NCBI GenBank assembly: GCA_958450365.1
Contig: CAUEEP010000914.1
Span: 1,343,118 to 1,407,117, forward strand
Length of the DNA: 64,000 nt
Direction: 5' to 3'
Source of the DNA: Mesorhabditis belari
Lineage: Eukaryota; Nematoda; Chromadorea; Rhabditida; Rhabditidae
The position numbers and the translations under genes are program-made. How positions within the stretch are numbered: position 1 is the stretch's first letter; the number at the start of each line of letters is the position of its first letter. The notes beneath the pieces were generated by a model. That model was not told where the DNA came from. It was given only the letters and a program-made list of their open reading frames with translations, and did not search any database. Shown here piece after piece: positions 10,268-24,500 of this stretch.

Positions 10268-10325
10268 CAAAATTGTGTGCTTTGTTGCGCGCTTTGTTGC
10301 GCGCTTTGTTGCGCGCTTTGTGTGC
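10268..10325. repeat. 12-bp tandem array (GCGCGCTTTGTT)
   Basis: Four to five copies just beyond the MKS-6 stop codon, in its likely 3' UTR. Confidence 0.75.
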
Positions 10326-10452
10326 CTTTTTCGGTGATTTCAGGTTGTCTTTTGTTTGTTTGTTTTGTTGTTTTCTGTTTCTGTGCACAAATTTGCATAT
10401 TATGATGATTTTATGCTTCGACAAATATAGATAAAACAAAAAATTGAGGAGT

Positions 10453-13400
10453 TTAGAGATTTTTCGGGGTCAGAGCGGCGACAGCGATTGAAACGGAGAT
10501 TATGTGGCTGAAGAAAGGTTCAACGTGGACGGCGACGGCAAACTAAAGAACAAAAATTGTTTTGTTGCATCGAATAGCTAGCATCGAATAGACTAGCGTA
10601 AGGCTGATTCTGGACTCGATCTGGAGCTAGATATCAGAGCTAGATCAAGCTAGATCAAGCTAGATCAAGCTAGGCCAAGCTAGATCAAGAAACCTTGAGT
10701 CTGGACTAGAGTTTCAAATTCTGTAAGCCAGATAGGGTCTGTAAGCTAGACTGCTTTGATTCGATTTGATTTTTCTACCTGAACATTCGGCGATGCATCA
10801 ACATGGAATAGTAGGCGAAGAACCGCGTCCACTGTTTCGCTTACCGAATGGAAGGGGATCCGAATGGCTGACGAGGAGACCAAGAAGGATTCGCGGACAC
10901 GCGATAACTGGGAAATATTTTAAATTTTGAAATTTAGAAATGAGATACTTAGATATTCAAGATGTGCTTCTATAGGATGCCTAAAGATCCAATAGAAATG
11001 CCTGGTGCCTAAAGAAATCGAGTACTTCAGCCGGTACGCTAGGCGCTAAGCAAACCGCTAAGCAAACCGCTAAGCAAACCGCTAGACAAACCACTAGACA
11101 AACCACTAGACAAACCGCTAGACAAACCGCTAGACAAACCACTAGTCAAGCCACTAGTCAAGCCACTAGTTAAACCAAGCCAGTAGAAGCTTACAGCTTC
11201 GATAAAATAAGTAACTGTTCATTTACCCAAGTCCCCAAAGTATTTGGGATCAATTTCTTTTGCCTTAAATTTTATTTTTTCTACAAATTGTACTGTAAAA
11301 CTCGTAGTATTGTCTAAAATTTGATCATAGAATAGTTTAACTCAAATATATGCATTTACAAACCTTTTCCTCGACATTCGGCGTTCGTCCACTGTCAAAT
11401 TCTTGTAGAACTTCACGAAGCGCTCTAAAAAGTGAATAAGGTTACTGTAGTACGGTAGCTTGCTATAGTACTGTAGCTTGCTATAGTACTGTAGCTTACT
11501 ATCGTACTGTAGCTTTATGTCTTTAACCTTGCCGCCAGAAGGTTCCATTGTGGGATCCCGTACGGTCGTCCAGCATCGAATCTCACCCGCACCTCTCGTT
11601 CGATTGTCGATCGCAACTCGATCACCACATCTTCACTAAAAAAGCTTTAAAGATTGCATAGTATTGTACAATTACCGTACTATACTGTAGTACTATACTA
11701 TCGTCTTACAATACGTATTAGCTTGATTCAAAACGTACGATAGTTGTGGATAGTTGACATTATCAGGCTGCACACTCGGTGGAGCCGATCGCACATTTTC
11801 CCAAAGTGGTTTCCAGTTGGCTTTCTTCTAAAAGATAGCTCTACCTTGCAATGCAAAGCTAGCGTCAGAGTACTAGTCTTGTACTGTAGCCTTGTACTGT
11901 AGCTTTGTACTGCAGGCTTGTACTATAGCCTTGTACTGTAGCCTTATACTGTGGCCTTATACTGTAGCCTTATACTGTAGCTTTGTACTGTAGCCTTGTA
12001 CTGTAGCTTTGTACTGTAGCCTTGTACTGTAACTACCGTTAAATCCCAATTGATCGTTGATGGATGTGCTTGTGGTTGAATGTTTCCAAAGAGATTTCCA
12101 CTCGTCACCACCGTATCCACCGAGATCAAAGGACAAAGAGCATCGTTTAGAGAATAGTGATTGCCTAGAAGAAGATACTGTATTTTACAAGTACTGTAGT
12201 CAGGCCAATACTCATAATGAGCCCAAACTGGTACTGTAGCTATATCCTGTACTATATTTATGTACTATAGCATGAGTTCTGCAGTCTGGGTACTGTAGCC
12301 TACTGTAACTGTAGGCTGTACTATAGCCTACTGTAACTGTAGCTAGTAACTGTAAAGTACTGTAGCCTAGTTGAGTACCGTAGTTGCGTACTGGTGCTGT
12401 ACGGTACTGGTGAAGGTGTGTTGTAGCTTGTAGCCAGTGTACAGTACTACTTACCATCACTCGGATTGAGCAGTGCGGTGATCTCTGGGTGTTGCACGAG
12501 AACGAAAGCCGCCTTGTCACCTAAATATTGCACAGAAGTTGTAAGAATTGTTGTAAGTCCAGCTGGTAGAGCTCTAACAAGTATCTACAAGCTCTCACAA
12601 GCTCTAACAAGTCCAGAGACTCATTAGGTCTAGTCTAGTCTAGTCTAGTCTAGTCTAGCCTAGTCTAGTCTAGCCTAGTCTAGTCTAGCCTAGCCTAGTC
12701 TAGTCTAGCCTAGCCTAGTCTAGCCTAGTCTAGTCTAGTCTAGCCTAGCCTAGCCGATCCCTGTCTACGGTAGTCTACCCAAAAATCTACCTTCAGGTAA
12801 AGCAGTGCCAAGAACAAGTTTTGCGTCGACACCCATCGAAAGAAGCCAACAAACGAGCAGCACCGCGTGCTCTTCCTCATCACCACAACATAGCTGCATT
12901 AACTGAAAAATAAACTACGGTATTGTAGTTTCAGAGTTATCGCTAGACTTGATCAATCGTCGTCCACACATCAGAAACCCCGGGAAAGAGGAGTGGATCG
13001 GAGAGGAACGGGATCAATGAAACAATCCGACAAGCTTCAAGGATAGATGATCGAAGAGAGGATCGATTGAGGGAAGGAGGAGGACGGACTGGGGAGAGGT
13101 ACCTAGAAGAGGAATTCAAACACCTACTGTAAATACTGTAATAGTACCTCACCCCCCTCATACAGTCGCGTAGTCGCAAAAGTTTTTTCATTTTTTATTT
13201 CAAAAGTATTTCATTTTTTTCAAAGCACCCGTACTTTCAAAAAATGCGTCTTTGGTATCAAAAAATAGCCCTGAATTTCAGCTATTTTTTGATACCAAAG
13301 CGCGCATTGTAGCATAAACCAGTGTCGAGAAAAACGCGTCTAATGCTAGACTACGCAACGCTCCGCACCTTTTTTCACTTTTTTCAAAGCACTCGTACTT

Positions 13401-16400
13401 CCAAAAAATACGTCTTTGGTATCAAAAAATAGCTGAAATTCAGGGCTATTTTTTGATACCAAAGCGCGCATTGTAGCATAAACCAGTGTCGAGAAAAACT
13501 CGTTCAAAGCTAGGCTACGCAACACTCCACACCGTCATTATGTGGGTGGGGTACTATTACAGTATTTACGGTATACACCCATTCACCAACCAATCCACGG
13601 TGCTCAAGTAGATTACTTTTAGTAGATTTTAGTAGATTACTAGGTTTAAAGCTCATTTTGTACAAGTTTTATGCTAAAAAGGAAACACATTTATCAATAC
13701 GCTCAACGTTCAACGATCTGCGAGCTCAAAAGTGCTAATAAATATTGAAAATCTGGTAGCTACACTACTGGACAATGAAATATGATATTTGAAAAAAGAT
13801 CGTTACTTTCGCGCGTCTATAACTCCTTTGTCTTTACCGTATTTCTAAATATTAATATTACCATTGTGTAGCCCTTGAAAAGAGCTTTCAGACAAATGTA
13901 GAACACTAATAGTTTAAACTCAAAGACAAGGGAGTTACAGACGCGCGAAAGTGACGATCGCTTTTCAAATATCATATTTCATTGTCCATTAGTGTAGCTA
14001 GAGTAAGGAAATCCTGTATCCATGAAATCCTAAATCCTGTGTTCAGCATTTAGAATCAAAGCTGGGACATAGAGACAAGCCTTAGCTTTAGAGAAAACTT
14101 TTATTACTCTTACTTTTATTTTCATCTTTTACATTTTAAATTTTAAAGTACAGTTTCAATTTTCCCTCACCGTGTCGGCAACAATTTTCTCCCATTCGAG
14201 TCAGAGACAAATGCCACATAGCGTCGATTTTTCCTTAATGGATCACTTGAACAAAATGATAACCATTGTGTAGATTGAGCTTCGATCTGAAAAGGAAACA
14301 AACAAGTGATCTGACTAAAACAAACGTCGAAATAAAACAAGCATCGAAATTTCTTGTTTTTCGGTCAACTTGTAGAAACTGATCAACTTCTGGTCAACTT
14401 CTGGTCAACTTTAACGGCTTAGATCTCGAGGTAGAAGCCTCCAATCGACTCACGATCGGTTTCATTAGAATCCTTATCAAATTTGGCTATAGAAAAGTAC
14501 AATTTCTTTGTGGTACTCATCTGCAAGAACACCGAGAAAACAAGCGTCGAAGTTGACCGGCCAACCTGCAGAAGCCGGTCAACTTTAACGGCTTAGATCT
14601 CGAGGTAGAAGCCTCCAATCAACTACTCACCATTGGTTTCATTAGAATCCTTATCAAATTTGGCTATAGAAAAGTACAATTTCTTTGTGGTACTCATCTG
14701 CAAGAACACCGAGGAAACAATGCCAGGTGCAGGCGAGTCCCTTAAACAAATTGTACTTTTCTATAGCCAAATTTGATGAGGATTCTTTTAAAGTGAACCC
14801 TTTAGTCGATCCGATGTTTAGATCTAAATCTAAAGCCAATACTTACAAACAATACTGATTTTACCATATAAACAAAAATGTACATTGATCAAAACTCTCT
14901 CGCATCACAATTTTGGAATTTTCAATTCAAATTTTGAAATTTTCAGCTATAAATGGGGTTAGGATTGTGTTTTTTTTTTAATTAAGTGCCACTACGGGGA
15001 GTCGAATCGTGTAGGCTGTAGATGGCTGTACTGTAGGCTATGGTGTAGACGCTCTCGCCGTAGACGCTCTCGCCGTAGACGCTCTCGCCGTAGACGCTCT
15101 CGCCGTAGACGCTCTCGCCGAGACCCTCGCCGTAGACGCCGCCGTAGACGCCCGCCGTAGACGCTCGCCGAGACGCCCGCCGTAGACGCCTCGCCGTAGA
15201 CGCTCCGCCGTAGACGCTCTCGCCGTAGACGCCTCGCCGTAGACGCTCTCGCCGTAGACGCCCGCCGTAACGCCGAGACGCCTCGCCGTAGACGCCCGCC
15301 GAGACGCTCTCGCCGTAGACGCCTCGCCGTAGACGCTCGCCGAGACGCTCCGCCGAGACGCTCGCCGTAGACGCTCTCGCCGAACGCTCTCGCCGTAGAC
15401 GCTCTCGCCGTAGACGCCTCGCCGTAGACGCCTCGCCGAGACGCTCTCGCCGTAGACGCTCGCCGTAACGCTCTCGCCGTAGACGCTCTCGCCGTAGACG
15501 CTCTCGCCGTAGACGCTCTCGCCGTAGACGCTCTCGCCGTAGACGCTCTCGCCGTAGACGCTCTCGCCGTAGACGCTCTCGCCGTAGACGCTCTCGACTC
15601 TGGTGTAGACGCTCTCTCCCGTAGATGCTCTCGACTATGGTGTAGACGCTCTTGCCGTAGACCCTCTCGACTAGGCTATGGCGACAAAAGTATTATGCCG
15701 GTTTTTCGACTATCTTGTCTTGAATTCTTAAGAATTTCTATAATAAAACTCGTACAATCGGTGTCTCGAGTGATCCATTTAATTGTGGTGGGATGAGGCG
15801 AGGTGGAGTGATTGATGGAGTTAAAGCGATAAGGAGGCGGATGTAGCACGGTTTATCGGAGATGCTAAAAGGTGAGTTTTAGAAAGGGGAGTCTGGAAGT
15901 TGTGAAAGCTATACTATGGTGAAGATAGATGTTAGAATGTGTCGTTGCCAGATTCAATTTAATCTCGGATTTAGCTACAGATTGAGATCTATTTCAATGG
16001 ATCCTAGTTTTACAGAAGCTACAGTAGTCTACAGAGACTACAGTAGTCTACAGAGGCTACAGTAGCTTACAGAGGCTACAGTAGCTTACAGAGGCTACAG
16101 TAGCTTACAGAGGCTACAGTAGCTTACAGACAGTAGTCTACAGAGACTACAGTAGCTTACAGACACTACAGTAGTCTCAAAAAGTAGCCGTCACCTGTAT
16201 CCAAGTAGATAAAGCGGTAGTTGGAGTCTTAATTGACCCTCAATGTTTCCCCGACAGAGCACTGTAGAGAAAGGGATCTGAAAGAATCTCTATAGAGCTC
16301 GAGGTTCCGTTGCAAGCTATTCCCAGCACTCTTTTCACCCACTCGAACCGACGCAATGAATCGTCTCGTCAATTGTTCGTGCACAACCGTCTGCTGAACC

Positions 16401-19400
16401 CGATCATCAACAGGAAGCTGGGAAACTAACTGAAAGAAAAAGCTTTTGATACTTTAAATGTTCCAGTACTTGATCATAAACAGAGATCTCAATGGTGTCC
16501 ATAATCGTTTTCAGCTCCGACTCGTCACTCTCACGTCGCACTGAAAAAATGGTTTCTATACCGGCTATGGTTTAACGTACTGTAGGCCTACTGTAGGCCT
16601 AGATTACTGTACTAGATTTAGACCTAGTTGCACTAGATTCAGATCTAAGTCAGGCCAGGGTACTGTACTTGGAAGTAGACCTAGGTGTACTGGATTCAGG
16701 CTTGCCAGGCCTAAGATACTGTAGAGATTTAATCCGTACACACGTCAAGGCTAACAGTAGCTTACTGTGCAGCTTATTGCAACAGTAGCTTACTGCAGCT
16801 TACTGCAGCTTACTGTACCTTACTGTACACCTTACTGTACAGCTTACTGAACAGCTTACTGAACATCTTACTGAACAGCTTACTGTACAGCTTACTGAAC
16901 AGCTTACTGTACACTTTGCTGTACAGCTTACTATACATCTTACTGTACATCTTACTGTACATCTTACTGTACACCTTACTGTACACCTTACTATACAGCT
17001 TACTGTACCCGGTAAACTCGTCGTGTGTTGCCAGGTCGGATTTCGTCCGCTCGCCACATTCGTTTTCGCCGTTTCCCCCTGAAATGCTTATGAACTATCA
17101 AACAAACAAAGCCAAGCCAAGCCAACGCTACAGTAACCCTAATTGGATTCCTTAGTTTACCTAGGGTTACTGTAGCTTTATGGTAGATTACTGTAGTCCA
17201 CCTGAAACGCGATTTGAACAAATGTTTCCACAGATTGACCCTCGTTTCTCGTTGGCAGCTCGACCGCGCTTTGCACGTTCACAACAAGGGAATAAGTGGA
17301 GGAAAGCTGAAAAGGAAGATGGGATTACTGTAGCTTTTAGTGTAGTTTAAGGCCGGTTCTATAGTAAGCTATTGTAGTTTTTATTTGTTTAAATAAGCAC
17401 CTGTCCCCGTTGAACCGTTTGTCGCATCGGTTTCAGACGTCGACTTTGATCAACTGGACCGAAAAGTGATGAGAAAGCGCCTGAAAAGGTTTTCTCTTTG
17501 ATCTTGCCGACAATGAGCCAAAGTTTAGCACTTTCTATGCCAAAGTTTTGACGCTTTTTGGTTTTGATTTAATAATTCTACCAAAAAATGTCGGTAATGG
17601 CTCCTCGCGAACCAAATCCGAGTACGATTTCGAGATATCGGATCGCTTGAAACGTTCCAGGAGTTCACTGCTGAAAGGAATTGTTGTCGGAATTGAATTG
17701 GAAGGTGGTTGTGGATTCTGTGGATCTGTGGATTGTAGTGGATTGTAGTGGATTGTAATGAATTGTAATGAATTGTAATGAATTGTAGTGGATTCTAGTG
17801 GATTCTAGTGGATTGTAATGAATTTTAATGAGCTCTTCTTTTGCAGATTCGATTCTATAATATCCACCCAGTCTCGAATCGATTCTAAACTTCTAGCTAA
17901 GACCATTGTTAGGCTAACATTGTTAGGATAACATTATTAGGTCTTCCCTTGTTAGCCTGTCTTGATTTGAGTTGAATGCTTGGTTTTTGAACCGGCTAAG
18001 CCTAACCCTAGCCTTACTGTAACCCTAGCCTTACAGTAGCCCTAGCCTTACTGTAGCCCTAGCCTTACTGTAGCCCTAGCCTTACTGTAACCCTAGCCTT
18101 ACTGTAACCGTATCTCTTACCGTATCAATGTAGCATATCGCAATGATTTCTCTCTATGTGAATCGAGTACTCCTCTGCTTTGTCGTCTCGGATCTCTCCT
18201 CGCGTCTGTTAACAACAACGATGTATCGATCTCAGAAGCATCTAGTGGGATTCTAAAGTGTGAAATGCGGTAACTTTATAGCCCTAGCTTTACACTTTAG
18301 TCGACACTTTAGTCTACAGTTTAGTCTACATTTTAATCTACATTTGAATCTACAGTTTAGTCTACAGCTTAGTCTACAGTTTGACCTACAGCTTGGCCTA
18401 CACTTTAGTCTACACTTTAGTCTACACTTTACCCTACACTTTAGTCTACAGTACTTTCTAAAGGATACTATGGCTAGTCACCGTACTCCAGAGCCAGGCT
18501 ACGAGTTTGTGAATTCTAAAAGATCATGAAGAGTACAGTAACTTCCCCGTTTAGTTTTCGGTACAAACCTTCTATACTGTGGCAGATCCCATAGCCTTCT
18601 CTCATATCGCATTGCAAGGATCTCCAAGCGGATATCTGATTGGAACTCCTAAATGTGGATGTATATGGGTACGGTAGCTAGGCCAGCCCTGGACTCTGGC
18701 CTAGATGAAGTCTAGGTTAAAGTACGGTAGCTAAAGTACTGAAACCTCTTCCGAAACGAGTTGAGTGCACGGTGGGAAGAGATGGAAAGAGTCCTCTTTG
18801 ATCGACTTTTTCTAAAAGGTTAATTAGGCAATGCTTAAACCGTTTAGGCAAGGGCAGGTCGGGTTACTGTAGCTTTAGTTGCATAATAGCTTGCTTTGAA
18901 TCGTTTGTAGACAGACTTTGATTGGACCCTAGCCGGGTGCTGGCCTGGTTTTGCTGTAATTATTCCACAAAAGTATTTGGACGTGGCTCTGGTCTGGCTT
19001 AGGACTCAGGCTCAGGCTCAGGCTCATGCATAAGGCTTAGAGCTCAGGCTTAGGACTCAGGCTCAGGCTCAGGCTCATGCATAAGGCTTAGAACTCAGGC
19101 TTAGGCTTAGGACTCAGGCTTAAGACTCAGGCTCAGGCTCAGGCCAGGCTCAGGCTGGGAATACAAAACATTCGGCATCGTCACGATTCGAACCCGCTCC
19201 TTCTCGCTTACCTTCTCTACCAAAGAGCTACACCAACACGTATCCCATTGCCACCCAATGCCTTACTGTATCTACTTACTGTATTACAATACTCTAAGTC
19301 GTACCCTGATAGCTTGTATTTGAGTGGCTAGGCGTGGCTGTGTTCCCCACTGTGCTCCACAATAGATCACCCCGTTCACTCGCCAATTCTCACAGTCAGC

Positions 19401-21477
19401 GCCGATTGAGTTCTCATATCTGGAAACAAAGTAAAGCTAATATTTGGCATAGCATTTACCGATCAAATCTCAAATCCGACGCGAAATGGATTCGGTTTTG
19501 CTCATTCATCTCATTTGGGTCTCGGTGCTCATCGGGTAGGGGAATTCCAACAGAACAGAGTTCCCTAGAAAGATTTAAACTAAAGAAAAGTAATGGGAAG
19601 ATGGGAAGGAAAGATGGGAAGGAAAGAAGGAAAGAAAAGGAAAGAAGAACCTGAATTCTCCACGAGAAAATCGTTCACAAATGCGTATCGTGATCGCTTC
19701 AGGCGGTGAGTAGATCTAAATCATGACTCGAACTCTTGTAATCCTCAATACAATTCCCCTACCTCTAAATTGTAGACTTCGTCAAAGTTTACAGTAAAAT
19801 TGGGATTGATCGCGCGCGGCGGAGTACGATAAACAGGAATCTCGTTGAAGAAAATCGAGATTTGAATCTCGCATCTGCAAAAATACAAATTCTCTAGAGT
19901 TCTCTAGAGTTTCTAGGAATCTCTAGAGTTTCTAGAGTTCTAGAGTCAGTTCTAGAGTTCTAGAGTCACTTTACTTGTTTATAGCACTCAAACGTAGCCG
20001 TTCTTCATTCGAAACCTTTTCGATGTCTCCATTTTTTGTCGCTATTGGATGATCGTCGGTTAAGAGAAAGAATTCCGACAAGGCAAAGGGTTCCCTAAAA
20101 TCTGATCCACATTATCGATCGATCTGTTCCACAATTCTTTCACTAAAACATCTGCATTTCTACCGTAATCTCACCCATCAAATTGTCTCGGAATCGGCGC
20201 TCTTCTCACGTGAATTGGATTCGTTGCGTAGCCATTACGAGAACGAATCTAAAAGAGAAATTCGATTTTGATTTAATTTCAATAAATTAAAAATCTAATT
20301 ACAACAAATTTTAGTGTGCATTCCAGATAAGCTTTTAACAAAATATCTTTAAAATCATTTGCTTTAAAAAGGAGTTTGTCGTGACGATCTCGATCTCGAG
20401 ATCACCACGGATGGAAATGGTCAGCCAGACACTTGTGGGCGAACGCCTATTGTGCGAGATTTAATATGCGTCACTATCCGTTCAACTCCATTGTGTGCAA
20501 GACAAGACCAACGCCTGAGTTCCGTCTAAAACGAGAACGAGCTGCCGATGTGTGCCTTGGAGTGTCTCTACTCTCCGAATCTCAAACCACTGAACCAACT
20601 ATTATCGCTGTAATAAAGATTCTATCTAAAGCAACAATAATCACTAAAGAGTTAGACTCTTGAAAAGATTCTGATTTCATAAATCAACTCAAAATCAATC
20701 AATCAAGTTCAAATTTTGTTTTTCCTTTATCTTTGCTTTATTGCTTTATCTTTTCTTTATCTTTGCTTTATATTTGCTTTATATTTTTTCTATTTTCTTT
20801 AATAAAATTGCTTTTTTGAGCTTTTTGAGCTTAAAACTCGATTTTAGGGTTTTTTTAGTTAAACATCTCCATTTTTAACATCATTTTATATTAATTTGAG
20901 ATAAAAACAAGTAAACACTTTGTAAATTCATTAGATTTTTATTTAAAGTTTATAAAAAGAGAATAAATTACAGGGTTTTTATGGAAATTTTGATTAAAAA
21001 CGTTGATAAACGTTGATTTATGATAGCAGAATCTTGTCAAGAGTCTATCTCCTTTTTGAAGTAACTGATTTTAAAGATATTTTGTTAAGAGCTTATCTGG
21101 AATGCACACTAAAACTTGGTGTGATTAGATTTTTGATTTATCGAAGATGAGTTTTGTGGGTTGGAGTTTGTAGTTTGTACTTCCTGCTTTCTGCTTTGTA
21201 CCTTCTGCTTTGTGCTTTCTACTTTGTGCTTTCTACTTTGTACTTTCTACTTTGTACTTTCTGCTTTGTGCTTTGTGCTTTCTACTTTGTGCTTTCTACT
21301 TTGTACTTTCTGCTTTGTACTTTCTACTTTGTGCTTTCTACTTTGTACTTTCTACTTTGTGCTTTCTACTTTGTGCTTTCTACTTTGTACTTTCTGCTTT
21401 GTGCTTTGTGCTTTCTACTTTGTGCTTTCTACTTTGTGCTTTCTACTTTGTACTTTCTACTTTGTGCTTTCTACTTT

Positions 21478-21512
<35 letters not shown>

Positions 21513-24500
21513 GTACTGGATTAAAATTTATCTAAGGATAAGAATCCATAAATAAGACTATTGATAAGACGATTCAAGCTTTGTAGGCAATGCTATGGTC
21601 AAGCTAGAAGACAGAAATATAGAAATCCAGACTAGAATCAAGATCTGTAGCTGGTTAGAGCTGGCTTCTAGCAGAATTCTGGCAAAATAAAGACAAAGCT
21701 ATCAGAATCTGGCTTGTAAAAGGCCTGTTGGTCTAGTCTATAAAGGTTTAAATCTATTGCCAATCCTTTTGAGTGATTGTGAGTGCTTTACAAAGCTTCC
21801 TTTACAAAGCCTGCTTTACAAGCTTCCTTTACAAAGCTTCCTTTACAAAGCTTGCTTCTTCTACTTGTTCAATCGTACCTCATTGAGTTGTCCAACTAAG
21901 CGCTTAATCTCAACTGTGATTGCCTCGAATTGTCGATGATTTGTTTCAGTGGCGTCAACAATCGCCTCAACATCATCCCTGTAAAATCTCAACCAAATCT
22001 TACAGAAGTACAATGCTTAGGCTTAGGTACAATGCAGTAAAATGCTACAAATCTTACATAAGTAATCCCGTAGGGAATATAACAATATACTAATATAGTA
22101 CTATAGACAGTATAGTACTGTAGACAATGTAGTACTTTAGACAATGTAGTACTGTAAACAATATAGTACTGTAAACAATGTAGTACTGTAGTCAATATAG
22201 TACTATTGACAATATAGTGCATTATCGACTACAACGCTGTATACAAAGCAAAGTAAAGGTTATCTAGGTATCTAGGTAGACCAGGAGCTGATCTGGTAAA
22301 GTTCCTGAGCCTAGCAAGTCTAGAATAGTAGTACAGTACTGTAAAGGTACTGCATCTCACCCAATATTTGTCTGCCCAAGGCTTGCGTGTTTCTCTGCAA
22401 TTTCCCTCACTCCGTCAGCGACTTTCCGAGCTTTTTCTAATTGGATCTCGACGAGGGCGCGAATTTTCATTGCCAGAATGTCCTAAATGATAGATTTGAT
22501 AATAGATTGGTAATAGATTGGTAATAGATTTGACAATAGATTTGACAATAGATCTTGACTGTAGGTTTTGATAATAGATTCTATAAATAGATCTGACAAT
22601 AGATTTTGACGAGTCATCTTCTATTAATTGTTAACAAATTCATTAAATTCACTAAATGCAATAAGTAAACTGAATTCAAATGTTAATGAACCTCCATTCC
22701 AGCTAGCCAATGATGTTCAAAGATGAGCTGACTAATCTCCACATCTAGCTGCACGAATTTTCGAGCACTTCTAAAAGAACAGTATTCTAGGGGTATATTG
22801 ATCGTGTCCATGATCGTCTCTAGGAACTCTAGGGACTCTAGGAACTCCAGGGATTCTAGAGACTCTAGAGACTCTAGGGACTCTAGGGACTCTAGGGACT
22901 CTAGGGACTCTAGGAACTCTAGGGATTCTAGAGACTCTAGGGACTCTAGGAATCTTCTAGATTGACCTATCAATCTTAAATCCTTGATCAGAATCCTAAT
23001 AACCAACCTCTTGTTCGCTTCTTTCCAATGAATTGCAGGTTGATAGTGAACAAGCGGGTCGTTTAGGTCGGGGATTTCAAGAGGAAGCTGGAATGCGATC
23101 GGATAATAAGCTATTCTAGCTGATAAAGCGGATAAAGCTAGAGCTTTAAAAGCTAAAGAAAACTGAATTAAAACCAACCGAGAATGGGGCTAGACTCTGC
23201 ACCAAATCGATCCTTTTCAACGATCCATTCGATTCCAACAACTTCCTGGAGACTCTTGCCGCCATTTTCCCAAAATCCATTCCATCAATTTTCTTTGTTG
23301 GCCTAAACGATGTCAGACGAGTCACGAATGAAGTCTAGAACTGGCTGATGTATGAGTTCAGTCGAGATATGAGTTCTATGCTAGAGAAGAAGCTAGGCCC
23401 AGGCCTTGCCTTGCATTGCCTTACCCCTGATGGCTCGGCCAAACTTCTATGCAAAGTACTCTACCATTTGATCCAATACCCAATTGTGCTCAGATCCGGG
23501 TGGAGTAGCTTTGGCAGGCTTTGGCAAATGCAATAGCACTGTATCTAGTTCTCCAAAATCAAATCCACTCACCCATTCCCTGCCTCTAAATCTCTTTTTC
23601 GCTGAATCACTTCAAACAAATGCTCAGGATAATCGGGCACTGGTTTTGCGGGAATAAAGTGCAAAACCTAAAACAGAATATATTTCATTTAGAAATTTCT
23701 AATTTACCGAATGTTTTTCTTCTATTTTTGCTTTCGTTTCCCCAACGATGAAACCCATTTGTTTCTCGTCGCTGTACACTCGACTCTCCTCTTTGCGCAG
23801 AAATTTTGAGCCAAGCTGAAATCGTAGCATAGTATTGTAGCGGTTTATAGCAGTCTAGAGAAATCGTAGCATAGTATTGTAGCAGTTTCTAGCAGTCTGG
23901 AGTACTGTAGTCAAAAAGCCAGAATCAGATCTGAAACCAGGTCCAAGCCTGAGCTTCTGGTTGGTTTTAGGTCAGACCAGGGTTAGATACTGTAGTACTC
24001 CAGACTTCTAGAAACTGCTAGAAACTAGTATTGTACTGTAGCTAGCTTGTAAGCTAGCCTGGAATTTTGATCCAGATATTTCTGTGGTCAAGTCAAAGAA
24101 CCAGAATCAGATCTGAAACCAGAATCAGGTCTGGGCCCAAGCCTGAGCTTCTGGTTGGTTTTAGGTCAGACCAGGGTTAGATCTAAACCAGGCCAGCATA
24201 GCCCAGGTCCAGCTACTCTTTGCGACTGCGACCCTTTGAACTAACTATAAGAATTAGTCCAAAGTAGAGACTAGATCAGACCAGGCTAGCTCAAAATCAC
24301 GTCCAAGCGTCTAGCACTGTAGCTATAGACTCAGCTGTACAAAATCGTATCTCCTTGCCTGAATCGCTTGATTAATATGCGAATCGGTGTGTGCAATTTC
24401 CTCATTTGATAGCCCTTCTTCAGTGTCCCGGAAAGTGGCTCTTCTTTGGAGTCGACGAGTCAATTGCACACTGCCACGAGTCCTTTCAACTACCTGCATA

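Noticed and set aside
14985..15030. tRNA-like GAGTCGAATCG motif
   Set aside because: No A box at the right distance and no cloverleaf could be drawn.
21154..21555. Three overlapping frames of over 100 codons rich in Leu, Phe and Cys
   Set aside because: Product of the 14-bp array within an MKS-6 intron; no start context, all frames equally open.
22683..23177. 164-codon minus-strand frame with LESLES repeats
   Set aside because: It fuses two genuine MKS-6 exons with an intronic 9-bp array; the splice sites show the middle is removed.
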